The notes below the pieces were generated by a model that saw nothing but the letters and a program-made list of their open reading frames with translations, made no database searches and was not told where the DNA came from. A DNA stretch of 64,000 nucleotides from Phytophthora sp. 'mugwort'. Its lineage: Eukaryota > Oomycota > Peronosporomycetes > Peronosporales > Peronosporaceae. Numbering within the stretch: the stretch's first letter is position 1; the number at the start of each line of letters is the position of its first letter. The position numbers and the translations under genes were made by a program. Positions 8,999 through 19,389 of the stretch are shown in pieces. Where the stretch lies: positions 1,302,001 through 1,366,000 of the forward strand of contig JAUCEF010000002.1 of NCBI GenBank assembly GCA_033558025.1, in the 5' to 3' direction.

Positions 8999-11530
8999 TC
9001 AACGCTTGGTTTTCCGCTGCGATGCTGGCACATTAGACGCTGTCTGCCTCATCCTCTTCTGTGCCTGGAAGAACGCTAACGAGTCGGGATCCTGTGCTCT
9101 GACTCGTTCTACCTCCATCTGGTCGAATTGTTCGCCGTCATCCAGCTTGTCGTCCTTGTTAAATGCCGGTCTGGCGAACGTATCAAAGGCACAACCGTCT
9201 GTGTGTTTCCTCTGAGCCTGAGCGTGTCCTTCTTCTTGATACCAATCCTCAAACTCCCGCACAAGCTGCCGTCGTACTAACTCGACACTACGTAGTGCAA
9301 ACTCGAGCTCGGCTTTCGCGTCTTTGAGGTCTCCGAAGAGAGTTCGGTAGTCTCGCTTGGCCTCACGCTCGGCTGTCATTAGGAGAAACTCTTCTTCATC
9401 CACGACCTCGTCCTCACGCTCTTGTGGTGCCAGTTTCGCTCCTCGTCGACGAGTCTCAACGCTGTCGTGTGTTCCTCGCTGGTTCCGCTTATCTTCAAGC
9501 TGAGTGCGGACGGTATCAATCTGCATCTTGGCAGCGTTCACACGACGCGTAACCTGTTTCACCCGTTGCTTTGCGTCGAAACGTTTGTCCTTTGCCTCCT
9601 CAAGGTTCTGCTGCAGCTTCCGTCCGGGTCCTACCGATCGATAAAACTCGAACGCGTCGTTTGTCATCCGCGTCTCGGCGTCTTGCGTCGCGCCGTCCAA
9701 GTTCCCACCTCCATTTTCATTGGATAGTACTCCTTCTTCGTCTGTCTGGTCGTCTTCGTTGTTGACACTTGGGAACTCTGTGCCACTGGGTGAATGTGAG
9801 ACCGACGGACTGCGTTGTCCAGTAGCAGCCGGACCGACTCCACGATGGTTTGTCTTCTTTCCAGTGTCCATTGTGGACGGCCTTGCTGCGCCAGACACGA
9901 GACCCAGAGCGAACCCGATCGCACCAGGTTCTTCTTGACCGACCAAGTGTTCATTATTAAGACCACGCCTTCGGAGATCACGTAAATCAGCTGACGTTTG
10001 CGTTCGGGACGCTGAAGACCCGGCAGATCCAGACCTGGTCGAGCTGGTGGAGTGTCCTGTGCCACCATGAGACGCTGACCCGTTCACGTCCGACCCAGCA
10101 CCGTCAAGTCCGGAGCTTTTGAAAAGCAATTTGAATTGACGAAAAAGTTCACGAATCTCGTTAACACTTGAGAGTCGCAGAGTTTCGTCCTCCGTCTCTT
10201 GGGTCGGGGCCTCGAGATAACGTCGCACCATCTGCAGTAGCTCGTGCTTCTGCTCGGGCGTGTGCTCGTCGTATACCACAGCGGTACGTTCCACCAAAGC
10301 GTCGTGCATGACGAGCTCGTGCTTGAGCTCACGGATCTGCCGCTCGAATTTGCGCAGCAGTAGCGCCGGGTCCGTCTTGACGATAGTGTTCACTTCATTC
10401 TGCACTCGCATCATGCGTTGCGCGAGTTTAAGCGTCGAGATGGTTTCTTCCAGATGACGTCCTTCCCCCCAGATACACGCGAACATGAGCGTGTTCGAGT
10501 TGCCTCCCAGTGAGTCCTTGAGTACATTCGTGAGCTTCGTCTGGCGGTACGGAATGTGGCGTGGCTCCTTGGCTCCTAGAGCCACAATGCACTGCTCGAG
10601 GAAGCTTAAACTCTGGTTAATGTACATGGATTCCTTCTTGATTGTTGATAACGCTACACCCGCTTTTAAAGACAATGCCTTTGTTGGACTGTAGCTCGTT
10701 GGCTCTCCATCCAGCGTTTTCTTCAGACGCTCACTCCCCGCAAGGTCCACGAGATGTAGCTTGCTCAGTGTGACGCGCTCCGTGCCTCCTGCACGTGACT
10801 TCTGCGCCAAATGGAACGTCAGTACGCAGTGCGACCGGTTCGAGCGCTTGTTGAGTTGATGCTCGGCCACTGTGCGCTGCAGTTCGCCATTGAAAAGCTG
10901 GTCCAGCGCCTCCTGCTCACTATGCACCTCCACCTGAGTGAGCCCTCGCACGTACGTTCCTCGCGCATCTTCCACGACCACAAGCTCTCCATTGCCGCCT
11001 CCAGTGCCACCGCTGCTATTAGTACGCTCGCCTTGTTGATCTTCGAGCAGGTCGTAGATGCGGTCGTTGTAGATCTCCATGTACGACACGCGAATCGTGT
11101 ACTGCAGCTCGATGCGGCTCTCTACTTCTTCAAATACTTGCGCAATCGCACGTGGGGCAATACCGCGGTGCTGGTAGTTGCGTGTGTCGCCAATCATCGT
11201 AAAGCTCTTGCCCGCCCCCGTCTGTCCGTACGCCAGGATGGTGCCGTTCACGCCGTCTACCACGGCGCCGTGCACGATGTCGCGCGCAATGGCCTCGTAC
11301 ACGCGGTCCTGACCGGCATTGTGCAGTACCTGGTGGAACTTGAACTGCCAGCAATCCTTGCGGTTCGACGGTCCTCCGTCCGTCTTGGGCGGCGACGGGC
11401 CGCCCGATGCTACCGCCGCGCCGCTGAAGACGGTGATCGAGCTGTCGTCTGGGTCGATCTGCAACTGGTGCGTGGCAAAGCTTGCTGTCGGCCGCGTGCG
11501 GATGATCACCTTGACGCCATTGCGTCCCAT
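8999..11530 (-). CDS. Kinesin-9 family motor (KIF9/KIF6-like)
   Basis: Single-exon, 843-residue predicted kinesin with an N-terminal motor (about residues 1-370). It has GQTGAGKS, the switch II block [10 protein letters not shown], and INQSLSFLEQCIVALG and HIPYRQTKLTNVLKDSLGGN, which are close to KIF9. Kinesin-9 proteins act in the axoneme central pair and in ciliary motility. After the motor come a predicted coiled coil, a Gly/Ser-rich linker and a second coiled coil (about 630-790). Two oddities: switch I reads SNRSH instead of SSRSH, and about 20 extra residues sit between LAGSER and the following helix. The extra bases show no good splice sites, so they are probably coded. The gene runs tail-to-tail with kinesin-2 and head-to-head with the glycosyltransferase. 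The start ATG at 11530 opens directly into the beta-1 strand (VKVIIRTRP). Confidence 0.92.
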   Translation of the reverse strand: MGRNGVKVIIRTRPTASFATHQLQIDPDDSSITVFSGAAVASGGPSPPKTDGGPSNRKDCWQFKFHQVLHNAGQDRVYEAIARDIVHGAVVDGVNGTILAYGQTGAGKSFTMIGDTRNYQHRGIAPRAIAQVFEEVESRIELQYTIRVSYMEIYNDRIYDLLEDQQGERTNSSGGTGGGNGELVVVEDARGTYVRGLTQVEVHSEQEALDQLFNGELQRTVAEHQLNKRSNRSHCVLTFHLAQKSRAGGTERVTLSKLHLVDLAGSERLKKTLDGEPTSYSPTKALSLKAGVALSTIKKESMYINQSLSFLEQCIVALGAKEPRHIPYRQTKLTNVLKDSLGGNSNTLMFACIWGEGRHLEETISTLKLAQRMMRVQNEVNTIVKTDPALLLRKFERQIRELKHELVMHDALVERTAVVYDEHTPEQKHELLQMVRRYLEAPTQETEDETLRLSSVNEIRELFRQFKLLFKSSGLDGAGSDVNGSASHGGTGHSTSSTRSGSAGSSASRTQTSADLRDLRRRGLNNEHLVGQEEPGAIGFALGLVSGAARPSTMDTGKKTNHRGVGPAATGQRSPSVSHSPSGTEFPSVNNEDDQTDEEGVLSNENGGGNLDGATQDAETRMTNDAFEFYRSVGPGRKLQQNLEEAKDKRFDAKQRVKQVTRRVNAAKMQIDTVRTQLEDKRNQRGTHDSVETRRRGAKLAPQEREDEVVDEEEFLLMTAEREAKRDYRTLFGDLKDAKAELEFALRSVELVRRQLVREFEDWYQEEGHAQAQRKHTDGCAFDTFARPAFNKDDKLDDGEQFDQMEVERVRAQDPDSLAFFQAQKRMRQTASNVPASQRKTKR

Positions 11531-11805
11531 GTTGGAGCAAGCGGTTCACGGCGTCTAGAAGACGAGAAACACGGTCGGTTTTCTTCTTGCCTACGCGCAT
11601 GGCAGTTGCAGCATGACTTCAATAATGCCAAAAATAGGAGGTAAAGTAGCCATATCGCCTTGCACAGGGAACTGGTTTGATAGTCGAGCACAACCGGTAG
11701 ACCGGTAGAAATAATGCCGTATAATAGGTTTCTATCCAGTATACCGGTTCAGTATCAAACAGTATTTACAATTATTACGAGCGGAATACGGCAGTGGGGC
11801 CAGCG
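11531..11805. promoter_or_regulatory. Shared divergent promoter region, kinesin-9 / glycosyltransferase
   Basis: The 275 bp between two divergently oriented start codons must carry both promoters. ACCGGTAGACCGGTAG at about 11691-11708 and a further ACCGGT near 11743-11748 are short repeats that could be binding sites, but none matches a core element I can name with confidence. Confidence 0.35.
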
Positions 11806-12834
11806 ATGCTGCATCTGCTGCTCCTCGCTCTGTGGGTCTTCCCCGTAGCATATAGTCACCGCGCGGAGCTTCTGGAAGGTCTGGGCGACAATGTGCCCGC
11901 CATGGAGCTGGTGAACGTGTCTTCTTTATCGCCAGACGCCGCCAAAACCCGCGTCCTCTGCTGGGTCAACACGTACCACGCCAACCACGAGAAGCGACTA
12001 CCCGTCATTAAACGGACGTGGGGCAAAAAGTGCGACAAGCTCTTGTTCATGAGCGACGTTGAAGACATATCGATCCCTACGGTGGAGATCGTGGCCCCGC
12101 CGCTGCACAAGATGCTGTGGCAGAAGCACCGGGACATCGTGCGCCTGCTGGTCCGCGAGTTCAGCGAGCACGAGTTCGATTGGGTCTTTAAGTGCGACGA
12201 CGACACATTTCTCATCATGGAAAACCTTAAAACGTACCTTAACTCGCCCGAGATCCGGGCACTCTCCGAGCAAGAGCCGACACTATTGGGTCATCGGATG
12301 ACGCTCCAGTGGTGGGAGATGCAGCGGCTCTTTGAACCGTTCGAAGAGCACGACCCGGACCATGTCGCGGCCATGCTCAAGGTGAAGGAGGAGACGAGGA
12401 AAGATGGAGGACTGCTATACACCCCTGGTGGAGGCGGTTATGCGATGAATTGGGCGTACCTGAAGAAATTGGAGGCGGCTTTTGACGAACCGTACTGCTT
12501 ACCGAATGAAGTGGTGCCTGATGACTGGGCAATTTCGTTCTGTATGAAGCATTTCGGGGTTATTCCGTTGGATACGCGAGATGACAAGAAGAGGGAGAGG
12601 TTTCATCAGTACGACCCGAATGATCTGTATACGAGACTTCATGACGAGGAGGCGTATGATCATAAAACCTTTTCGTCGATTTACCAGGAGAACAACTGGT
12701 TCTCGGATCATTATGGTATTGGGTGGCAGAGCGGGAAGAATTGCTGCGCACCGGATTCCATTAGCTTTCATTATGTAAAGCCACCACTCATGGAATTGTT
12801 TTACGAGTACTATTACAGCGAAGAAAAGAGTTAA
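11806..12834 (+). CDS. Glycosyltransferase family 31 (core-1 beta-1,3-galactosyltransferase-like)
   Basis: Predicted Golgi or ER-lumen glycosyltransferase of 342 residues. An N-terminal hydrophobic signal or anchor (LHLLLLALWVFPVAYS) is followed by RVLCWVNTYHANHEKR, TWGKKCDKLLFMSD and a DDD metal-binding motif at residues 131-133 (FKCDDDTF). Then come GGGGYAMN and PDDWAIS, in the order seen in C1GALT1 and Fringe-type enzymes. Donor and acceptor are inferred from the family only. It has no introns. The start is the ATG at the signal peptide; the preceding in-frame codon is GTG. The TAA stop lies within the TTAA target site of the piggyBac element that follows, so the native 3' untranslated region has been moved about 3.6 kb downstream. 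Confidence 0.88.
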   Translation: MLHLLLLALWVFPVAYSHRAELLEGLGDNVPAMELVNVSSLSPDAAKTRVLCWVNTYHANHEKRLPVIKRTWGKKCDKLLFMSDVEDISIPTVEIVAPPLHKMLWQKHRDIVRLLVREFSEHEFDWVFKCDDDTFLIMENLKTYLNSPEIRALSEQEPTLLGHRMTLQWWEMQRLFEPFEEHDPDHVAAMLKVKEETRKDGGLLYTPGGGGYAMNWAYLKKLEAAFDEPYCLPNEVVPDDWAISFCMKHFGVIPLDTRDDKKRERFHQYDPNDLYTRLHDEEAYDHKTFSSIYQENNWFSDHYGIGWQSGKNCCAPDSISFHYVKPPLMELFYEYYYSEEKS

Positions 12835-12848
12835 CCCCTTGGTTCCCG
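12831..12848 (+). repeat. Left terminal inverted repeat of piggyBac element
   Basis: TTAACCCCTTGGTTCCCG matches the complement of the right end with one mismatch at the seventh base. Confidence 0.92.
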
Positions 12849-13119
12849 ACATCGTAAGTTACGCCATAGAAAAAAAATCTATGTCCTATTATACGACATA
12901 CAGAAGACTACAATAGGAAATGGCTCGACCTATACTTTAATCAAGTCATTTCAGAAAAAATAAGGTGGCGGAGGTCGATGTGGACAACACAAAAACGGGT
13001 CAGCGGGAAATTATTTGTGGCTATTAGCCAACTGGGAGGATCCACTGTCGTGCCATTTTAGATTTTGCCGGATGGCATGCAGACGTTCAAGCCACCGCGG
13101 GAACAATGCCGCTGTTGCC

Positions 13120-16075
13120 ACCGTTGTGCGGGACATTCACTTTGGTCATTTTTGTCGCCAACTTCGCGCGTTAGGCTGGAGGTCGAAGCGTCCAAGCGGT
13201 ATACAAAATGATAGGAGTTACGTAAGTCCGGATGGTGATGGTATATTCGTTGGGGAGGAAGCTGTTGTCAGGTATGTGATAGAGTCTGGATTGCTAGGTG
13301 AAGATGGCATAATATCACAAAAGGGCCGAGCGCTGTGGAAGACGCCACTGCGGACGAGGAGGCAAGCGCTGCGGAGGAGCCGCGATCGCCGCAGAAGATG
13401 CCGCCCCGTATAAGGGCCAGAGTGCTGAGGAAGACGCTGCTGCGGATGAAGAGGCAAGCGCTGCGGGGGACGCCGTGATCGACGCAGATGATGCCGCCCT
13501 GGATAAGGACCAGAGCGCTGCGGAAGACGCTGTTGCTGCGGACGAGGAGGCAAGCACTGCAGAAGAAGCAGCGAGTGCTGCAGAAGAGGATGATATTCGA
13601 GTCTCCCAAATACAAGTGCCAAAGCTATCTCAGAGTACGTTGGAGGAGTTGTTTTGGTTTCTAGTGACTTCGAAGTGGAGCTTTCCCAGGCAGCGGTGCC
13701 TAGGGCTTTTGATTTGTCGCCACGCGAGTTTCAAGAGGGCGGATCTTTGCGAGCTGTTGCCACAGGGCTGCAGCTCTTGTCGGAAGCGTCCGGTGTCGAT
13801 AGCGAGATTGAGCAACAAGATGCTTCTGAAACCCCAATCACCGAGTGATAAGATCCCAAGATCAAGTGAAGAGAGACGTCAATTTGTCCCAGAGGACGAG
13901 AGCATGAGCGATTACGAAAGTTTTAGTTCGGGAAGAAGCGACGAAGAGGACATATATGGTGACGACGCAGACTAGAAGAGCTTGAGGTCTGGAAGCGACG
14001 ACCGATGACGATGATGTAATGTCTGAGGACGACACGGTGCAGCTAGACGAAGCGTTTGTCGCTTTACTTCTAATTGGCAACGAGTCGGACAATAGGCGCG
14101 ATGCTCAACTTCGAGCTGACTCATTACGTGCAATGCAGTGGACGCCTGCAGCTTCGGTTTTTGAGGAAAACATGGCCGCTTATCCAGGATTGGGCGCTGA
14201 AGAGGCTCAGCCTGTGCCTGCTCTGCGTGCACTTTGCCATTCGCCGCTTCTTACCTTCTTCTACTTCATGCCGAGGTCGTTGTGGGTTATGATATGCGTT
14301 GAGACGAACCGATACAGTCATCAGCAATTAGAACGGCGTGCTCGAGCTGTTCTGGCAAAGCAAGGAGATCGACCTCGGGGCGAGACGCTGACGCAAATCC
14401 GTCGGCGCTTGAGAGCAACCTCTCCGTATGAGACCTATGAGATCTTGTACGTTCTCGGCCTACTCATCGCTCGAGCGCTTTGTCCGCAAAACCGCCGCTT
14501 CGCGGCTCATTGGTTTATGTCCGAAGATGGCGCGGTTCCAGCTGGAACCATCGACAGGTTCATGGGGCGTAACCGGTGCCAAGAGATATTACGCGACTTA
14601 CATTTCGTGGACAACGAGTCTGGGGGGCACTCGCGATAAGCTCTGGAAACTCCGCCCTATCGTGGACAAGCTGCAGAAACAATTTATGGCTGGCTGGACT
14701 CTTCAAAGTGTGTTCTCCTTTGACGAAGGAGTGCTTCCCTCCACGTGAAGGCGCAATACGACCCGTATGTTTTGCCTAATAAACCTCACCGTTATGGGTC
14801 AAAAATGTTTAGGACTTGTGATTCTAGATCTGCTTATTGTCACAGGTATGTATTCTATGTCGCCACTTACTACATTGTGGACTGATTTCTAACTTCGTAT
14901 GTCGTAACTTACTAGATTTGAAATGTATGCTGGCAAGCGTAATGCAGAAGATGGTGAAAGCTCATTCGACCACAAGACAGGTGCCGCAGCAGTTGTCCGC
15001 AACGTGAAAGTCATTCTAAACACCACTACCCGGCACCCGTGGCACTTAGTCGTCGTGGACCGATTTTACTCTTCGATCCTTCTTGGGATCGAACTCCTAG
15101 GCATGAATGAATGTGTACGTGATCGGTACTATTATGACTGATCGACTCGGGCTTGACAAAAACATCAAGGAAAATAGAAAGACACGGCCGGTATCAATCC
15201 CGCGCGGCGGCTTCACGTTTTCTCATTCAATCGCGTTTACCGACCTATGGTAGCATTCCACTGGTGGGACCGCAAGCCGGTGCACAAGTAGTGCACCGGG
15301 TCCGTAATGACGGCGTCGACCATCAACCGAAATATCAAACAATTGGGCACGATTACTGTGCCGTGCCCGACGGCAGTCAATGATTACCAGCGGTGGATGG
15401 GCGGAGTTGATGTTCACGATCAACTCCGCCTCCAGAGTTTTCTTTGCAGACGTCTATGTTTACAAAGTACTACAAGAGCCCATTTTTAGGCTTCCTCGAT
15501 TTGGCGTTGGTGAACGCATATATTTCACACAAGGAGGCTGCAAGAATCGCTGGAATTACTGCAACGACTCGTCGAGACTGGTGCGCGGTTCTGCAGAACT
15601 AAATTCTGCAGCTGAAGGCTGCTGATTTTGCCGGTGTCGTCGTTACTCCGCAGCCCGGAAGTAATAAGCGGAGAAGGACTTCTATACGACTCACTCACGC
15701 TCTGGAGCAGTCTGAAGATTGGTTGACCGTTGGCGGCGTTCAAAACCGTCGCCAACGGTCGTGCAAAGTGTGCGCCTTTTTACGAGTGGACCGTAAGAAG
15801 AAGTCTTTTACAACGTCATGGTTTTGTGAGCGCTGCTCTGTGGACGACGCCTAGTTTTGGCTTTGCAATAAAATCCGCCATGGCTGCAAGGGCGAATTAA
15901 GAACCTGTTTCGCCATCTGGCACGACGAATTGACTGCGGCCAAGCGATTCTGGCCACCTCGGGCAAGAAAGTGGTTTTACAGCGACCTGGTCAAAAAGCG
16001 GGAAAGCGTATATCGACGCGTTAAGAGCTGCATGTTGACGGTGAAGACGCTGATGTCGAGGATGGTGAAAACGTG
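13120..16075 (+). pseudogene. PiggyBac-like (DDE_Tnp_1_7) transposase, frameshifted
   Basis: The protein can be followed across several frames. An N-terminal oomycete-type module comes first (LRALGWRSKRPSG, YVSPDGDGIFVGEEAVV), then an acidic Ala/Glu-rich spacer, then the core from about 14020. HWFMSEDGAVPAG and GRNRCQEILRDLHFVDNE mark the family. The three catalytic aspartates remain: SFDEGV near 14718, VVVDRFYSS near 15055, and GGVDVHDQLR near 15405. A C-terminal Cys-rich zinc-binding region follows (CKVCAF...CERC, about 15755-15835). Frameshifts or stops near 14635, 14745, 15135 and 15290 break it. A normal-looking intron (GTATGT...TAG, about 14846-14915) survives. Confidence 0.85.
13320..13585. 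repeat. Degenerate tandem repeat in the transposase acidic spacer
   Basis: A GACGAGGAGGCAAGCGCTGC-type unit of roughly 90-108 bp occurs about three times. It encodes acidic Glu/Ala-rich peptide where the frame is open. Confidence 0.65.
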
Positions 16076-16451
16076 AATGACCCCAGCCAAGAGTGAGCAA
16101 TGCCTACGCTCGTACGGTGAGGATAGAAGCGTCAAGCAAACAGTCATCAAAGATGACTGTTTGCTTTTGTCACATCGTAACTTAGTTTTTCTTGAGCTTG
16201 TGCTTCTATCGTTTAGTCTTTATCACCTGTCTGGACTCATTGTACAACTCTTTTGCGCTACCTTTTTGTGAAACCGTAGGATATTATGACATTAATAGCA
16301 CACATAGAGCTTTTTGTCAACTAAAACTGTTGAGACTTTATTTATCTATCCGCCGGTCGGCTATGTTCACCATACAAAATTAAGTGAGTTGGCTATGGCG
16401 TAAGATACGACATAACAGTACCGTAATTTTGGCGTTTGGTACCCACAATTC

Positions 16452-16469
16452 CGGGAACCAAGAGGTTAA
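16452..16469 (-). repeat. Right terminal inverted repeat of piggyBac element
   Basis: Read on the minus strand this is TTAACCTCTTGGTTCCCG. The flanking host sequence resumes at 16470. Confidence 0.92.
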
Positions 16470-16499
16470 GAGTCCCGTCATTGAAATAGTTACTACATT

Positions 16500-17000
16500 G
16501 AATGAATCGATCTCGCAAGTATGCCTGGAGCGAGAGAGGCCGACCTGCAATCGTAAAAAGACCCAGCAGACGAGGACATATGCACTCGCTCATCCTGGCT
16601 ACTTCTCCGGAGGGTGTGGTGGACTTGCGGCTAATGCACGCCTCGGTCAACTCTCCGCGTTTTCACGAATTTCTGAGCGGTTTGACAGGGAACACCAACA
16701 GGCTACTCGACAACTGCGCAGCGCATCACGCATCGTATGTTCTCACGAAACTTGTCCTCCATATCCCAGGTAGCGGACGCCAAGCAAATCTCGCTGACCT
16801 ATCTCCCGCCTTACTCACCCCAGCTGAATCCAGTCGAGCTCTGCTTTAGCTTCATTCGCAAGCACGTGAGCCAAAGCGATCCACGGACAGAGGATGTGGT
16901 CCTCGCAAGCGTCTGAACCGCGATTCAAGGGCTTACACCGGCGGTCTGTAAAGGCATGTTCAGGAAGTGTGCAATCATCGGATGATTGGATTAGCCTCTC
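16500..17000 (+). pseudogene. Tc1/mariner transposase fragment
   Basis: RRGHMHSLILATSPEGVVDLRLMH and then RLLDNCAAHHASYVLTK lead, after a one-base frame change near 16770, into ISLTYLPPYSPQLNPVELCF and IRKHVSQSDPRTED. This is the central and C-terminal DDE domain of a Tc1/mariner transposase. The N-terminal DNA-binding half is absent. It lies directly right of the piggyBac end, so it predates or flanks that insertion. A short Asp/Glu-rich reading frame at 17016-17231 follows and was not recognised. Confidence 0.75.
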
Positions 17001-17296
17001 TGGAGACAGCTTTTTATGGCATCTTCTCACTCCTCCATCGGCGTCATGGGTCGCAAGCGAAAGAAGGACGACAACCCCGATGAGTGGGATGTAGTTGAAG
17101 AGAGTCAGGACCCTGACGAGTGGAAGACTCCGTTCGAAACTGTGTCGGAGACGCAGGACCCCGAGGTGGACGCAGTCTCGGACGCTATTTCCCGGCTACA
17201 GCCGCCTTCTGAGGAAACAGATTCTGTCTAACGACTCAAGCGCTCTACAAAGACACCCCACTTTAGTGTGATCAGCAACTGACTCGGGTCCTCCGG

Positions 17297-17373
17297 TTCC
17301 TTCGTCGTCGTTGTCAATCACGGCATGGTCGGGCGAGCAATTAATTAGTTAACGAAGCTTGGCTGCCTGCACC
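17297..17373. repeat. Direct repeat, distal copy (candidate B2 split direct repeat)
   Basis: About 77 bp starting TTCCTTCGTCGTCGTTGTCA recur at 17702-17780 with small differences, 405 bp apart. See the proximal copy. Confidence 0.8.
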
Positions 17374-17701
17374 TAACTAATCTGTTCTAATGTGTAGTGG
17401 ACTATTCCCCGGGAAACAGTCTATAAACCCGCTGTGAAAACCTTATCAGATTTTCTAGGGCGAGCCCCAACCCAATTCGGAAAAAAATACTAATCGCCAA
17501 GGCAAACTACTCTGGAGAAGAAAAACCAAATGTGTGGAGCTTGGCTCCTTTTTCTCAAGCAGCCCTGTGCTGCTCCGCTTCGTGAACTCTGCGTTCTCGG
17601 CGGTGATGGCTCCTCGGGGGCTGAAAGTCGACGGCAGTCGTTTCCGCATCGAACCGGAAACCCCGGTTCGTGAACCGTAACCGGCTCTCAAACCGTCCAC
17701 T

Positions 17702-17780
17702 TTCCTTCGTCGTCGTTGTCAATCACGGCATAGGAGGGGAAACAATTGATTAGTTGGCGAAGCTTGGCTGCCTGTATCCC
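17702..17780. repeat. Direct repeat, proximal copy (candidate B1 split direct repeat)
   Basis: This copy overlaps the C-terminal end of the tyrosine recombinase frame. Tyrosine-recombinase retroelements of the Ngaro type end in B1-A2-B2 split direct repeats, and the arrangement here has the right order and position. The corresponding A1 at the other end was not found. Confidence 0.7.
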
Positions 17781-18930
17781 CCTGTGGCCTGATGTTGAAG
17801 TCTGGACACTTCCAAGCTGACGCTCGAATCATATGATCTGCTACGTTGCGAAGCATGCCGGGTCGGAGATGAGTGTAGACCGTAAAGCACCAACTAGACC
17901 ATCTTCCCATAATTTTGATCACCAATTCACTTTTCCTTGCTGCCAGAAAAGCACATGCACCTCCGATCCATAGCGAATGAGCTGAGTAGTCGTCTGGGTT
18001 GGCTCCGTGACGCCTTGCTGCATCTTTGATTGCTTTCGTCACTTGGCCTTTCCGATTGTTGTACTTTGAGAGACCGAGGTCAAGTATGAGCCTAAACCGT
18101 TTGCCTGAAGATATCCACCTCAATCGAGTCGTCAAACAGGGTCCGGCCGCCGCTACTGGATACAGTAGCCGTTGCCAGGAGCGGTAATGTCGGATCGTGT
18201 TACCTTGTCTGGTCTGGTCGCCCTTGTGCGACCTGAAGAGGATTTCTACACTGATTTGGCGCATCCCGATCCTGGATGCGTCGCGTGTCCGTGTCTGTCA
18301 CATATGAGAACGTCCTTCGCCCTGATGCAGTGTGTTGTACCACCGGCGGCCATCTCTTTGGATGCTGTGTCCACAGCTCCGAGCTACGGTTCAGGAAGAA
18401 GGCGAGGATAATTGATCCCCACAGCATGTCCAAATGTTCGCCGCTCTATAGTGTTCGTTGTTGCTGGAGCTGGATATGCATCTCGCGCAGCATGGGCGAG
18501 GTGACAGGCTGCTTCCGCTCCACTTGGCTGTTGATTCTTTTATATCCTTGAGTAATGAGCTCAAATTCCGGACTCTTGTAATTGAGCCGTGCGTTTCGAA
18601 TGCTCCGGTGGGCGAATGCGACTGCTGCCATTTTTGCCGTCAAACGTTTGAAATTTGTTTCCGTGGCCGCAGGAGTTATGGCCCTCGAGAGCGCAAATTC
18701 CCGCAAAGAGGCCGACGATTCGAGCTTGGCGTTCCTGCGGGAGTTGATCGATCCACAGTGGCAATAAACTCCTCGCAGAAGTTTGCCCAGTGGCGAAACT
18801 TTTTGGCGTAGGTTCCCGGAGTCGAGACGTTAATGGCAACCCTCCGGAATCGCCTTGTTTTCCTCTCCGATTCGATTGAGTCGGTCTGTACACACATGTC
18901 ATCACGCTGGTGAGCTGTTGAATGAACATC
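17735..18930 (-). pseudogene. Tyrosine recombinase of a DIRS/Ngaro-like retroelement
   Basis: Minus-strand frames give an N-terminal SAM-like segment (STPGTYAKKFRHWANFC) and a middle region ending RKQPVTSPMLREMHIQLQQQ. The catalytic C-terminal domain has YSAHSLWIGGACAFL, IKIMGRWSSWCFTVYTHLRP and the candidate nucleophile Tyr in VYTHL. The catalytic HxxR motif reads HSLW, so the arginine has become tryptophan. Frame changes near 18265 and 18440-18600 break the gene. It lies 3' of the reverse transcriptase on the same strand, the normal order for this group. Confidence 0.75.
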
Positions 18931-19389
18931 GCAGGATCGCGCCTCAGTCGTCCTGCTGAGAACTTTGCTGACTGAGAGCTTCAGCTTTCTGCAAGCTTGA
19001 GCTAGGGCCAGTGACCGTAAAGCCTATTGCCCATTTGGATGACCACATACATCTTCTCTAGAAGTCTACTTCCCAGCTTGTTCGTACATATAGACGCACA
19101 TGCTCCCACGTTGGGCGACATGGTCGACAGAATCCAGTCCGTTATCGCTGTGAGAATCGTGTTCGCTAACACCGCTTCATCACATTTTATTGTGAGCTCG
19201 ATTCGTCGAGTTCTTTGGGGAGTCAGGCCGTGGATAGTGATACTGCTCTTGTCGCACAGGATGACCCATCCGTCTGTTTCTGGTGGTTCATTGCCAATAG
19301 GCTCATGGAACTCCAGCAAATACGTTTTCGAAGACAAGTTGAGTCCATCACTCCAGATCTCTGCGTAGCGAATCGGTCATCGGGGTCCC

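Larger units (their letters stand above)
12831..16469 (+). mobile_element. Full-length piggyBac-type DNA transposon, decayed
   Basis: The 3639-bp element is bounded by 18-bp terminal inverted repeats that differ at one base and begin with the TTAA target: 12831-12848 and the complement of 16452-16469. An 11-bp subterminal inverted repeat (TTACGCCATAG) lies at 12859-12869 and 16393-16403. Inside is a frameshifted DDE_Tnp_1_7 transposase on the same strand. TTAA at both ends is the target duplication expected for piggyBac. Confidence 0.9.

Noticed and set aside
10620..10730. An intron in kinesin-9 to explain the extra residues after LAGSER
   Set aside because: No GT-AG pair of usable length and correct phase removes the extra residues.
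10811..11644. 277-codon plus-strand frame opposite kinesin-9
   Set aside because: Complement of a strongly coding motor domain. There is no independent motif.
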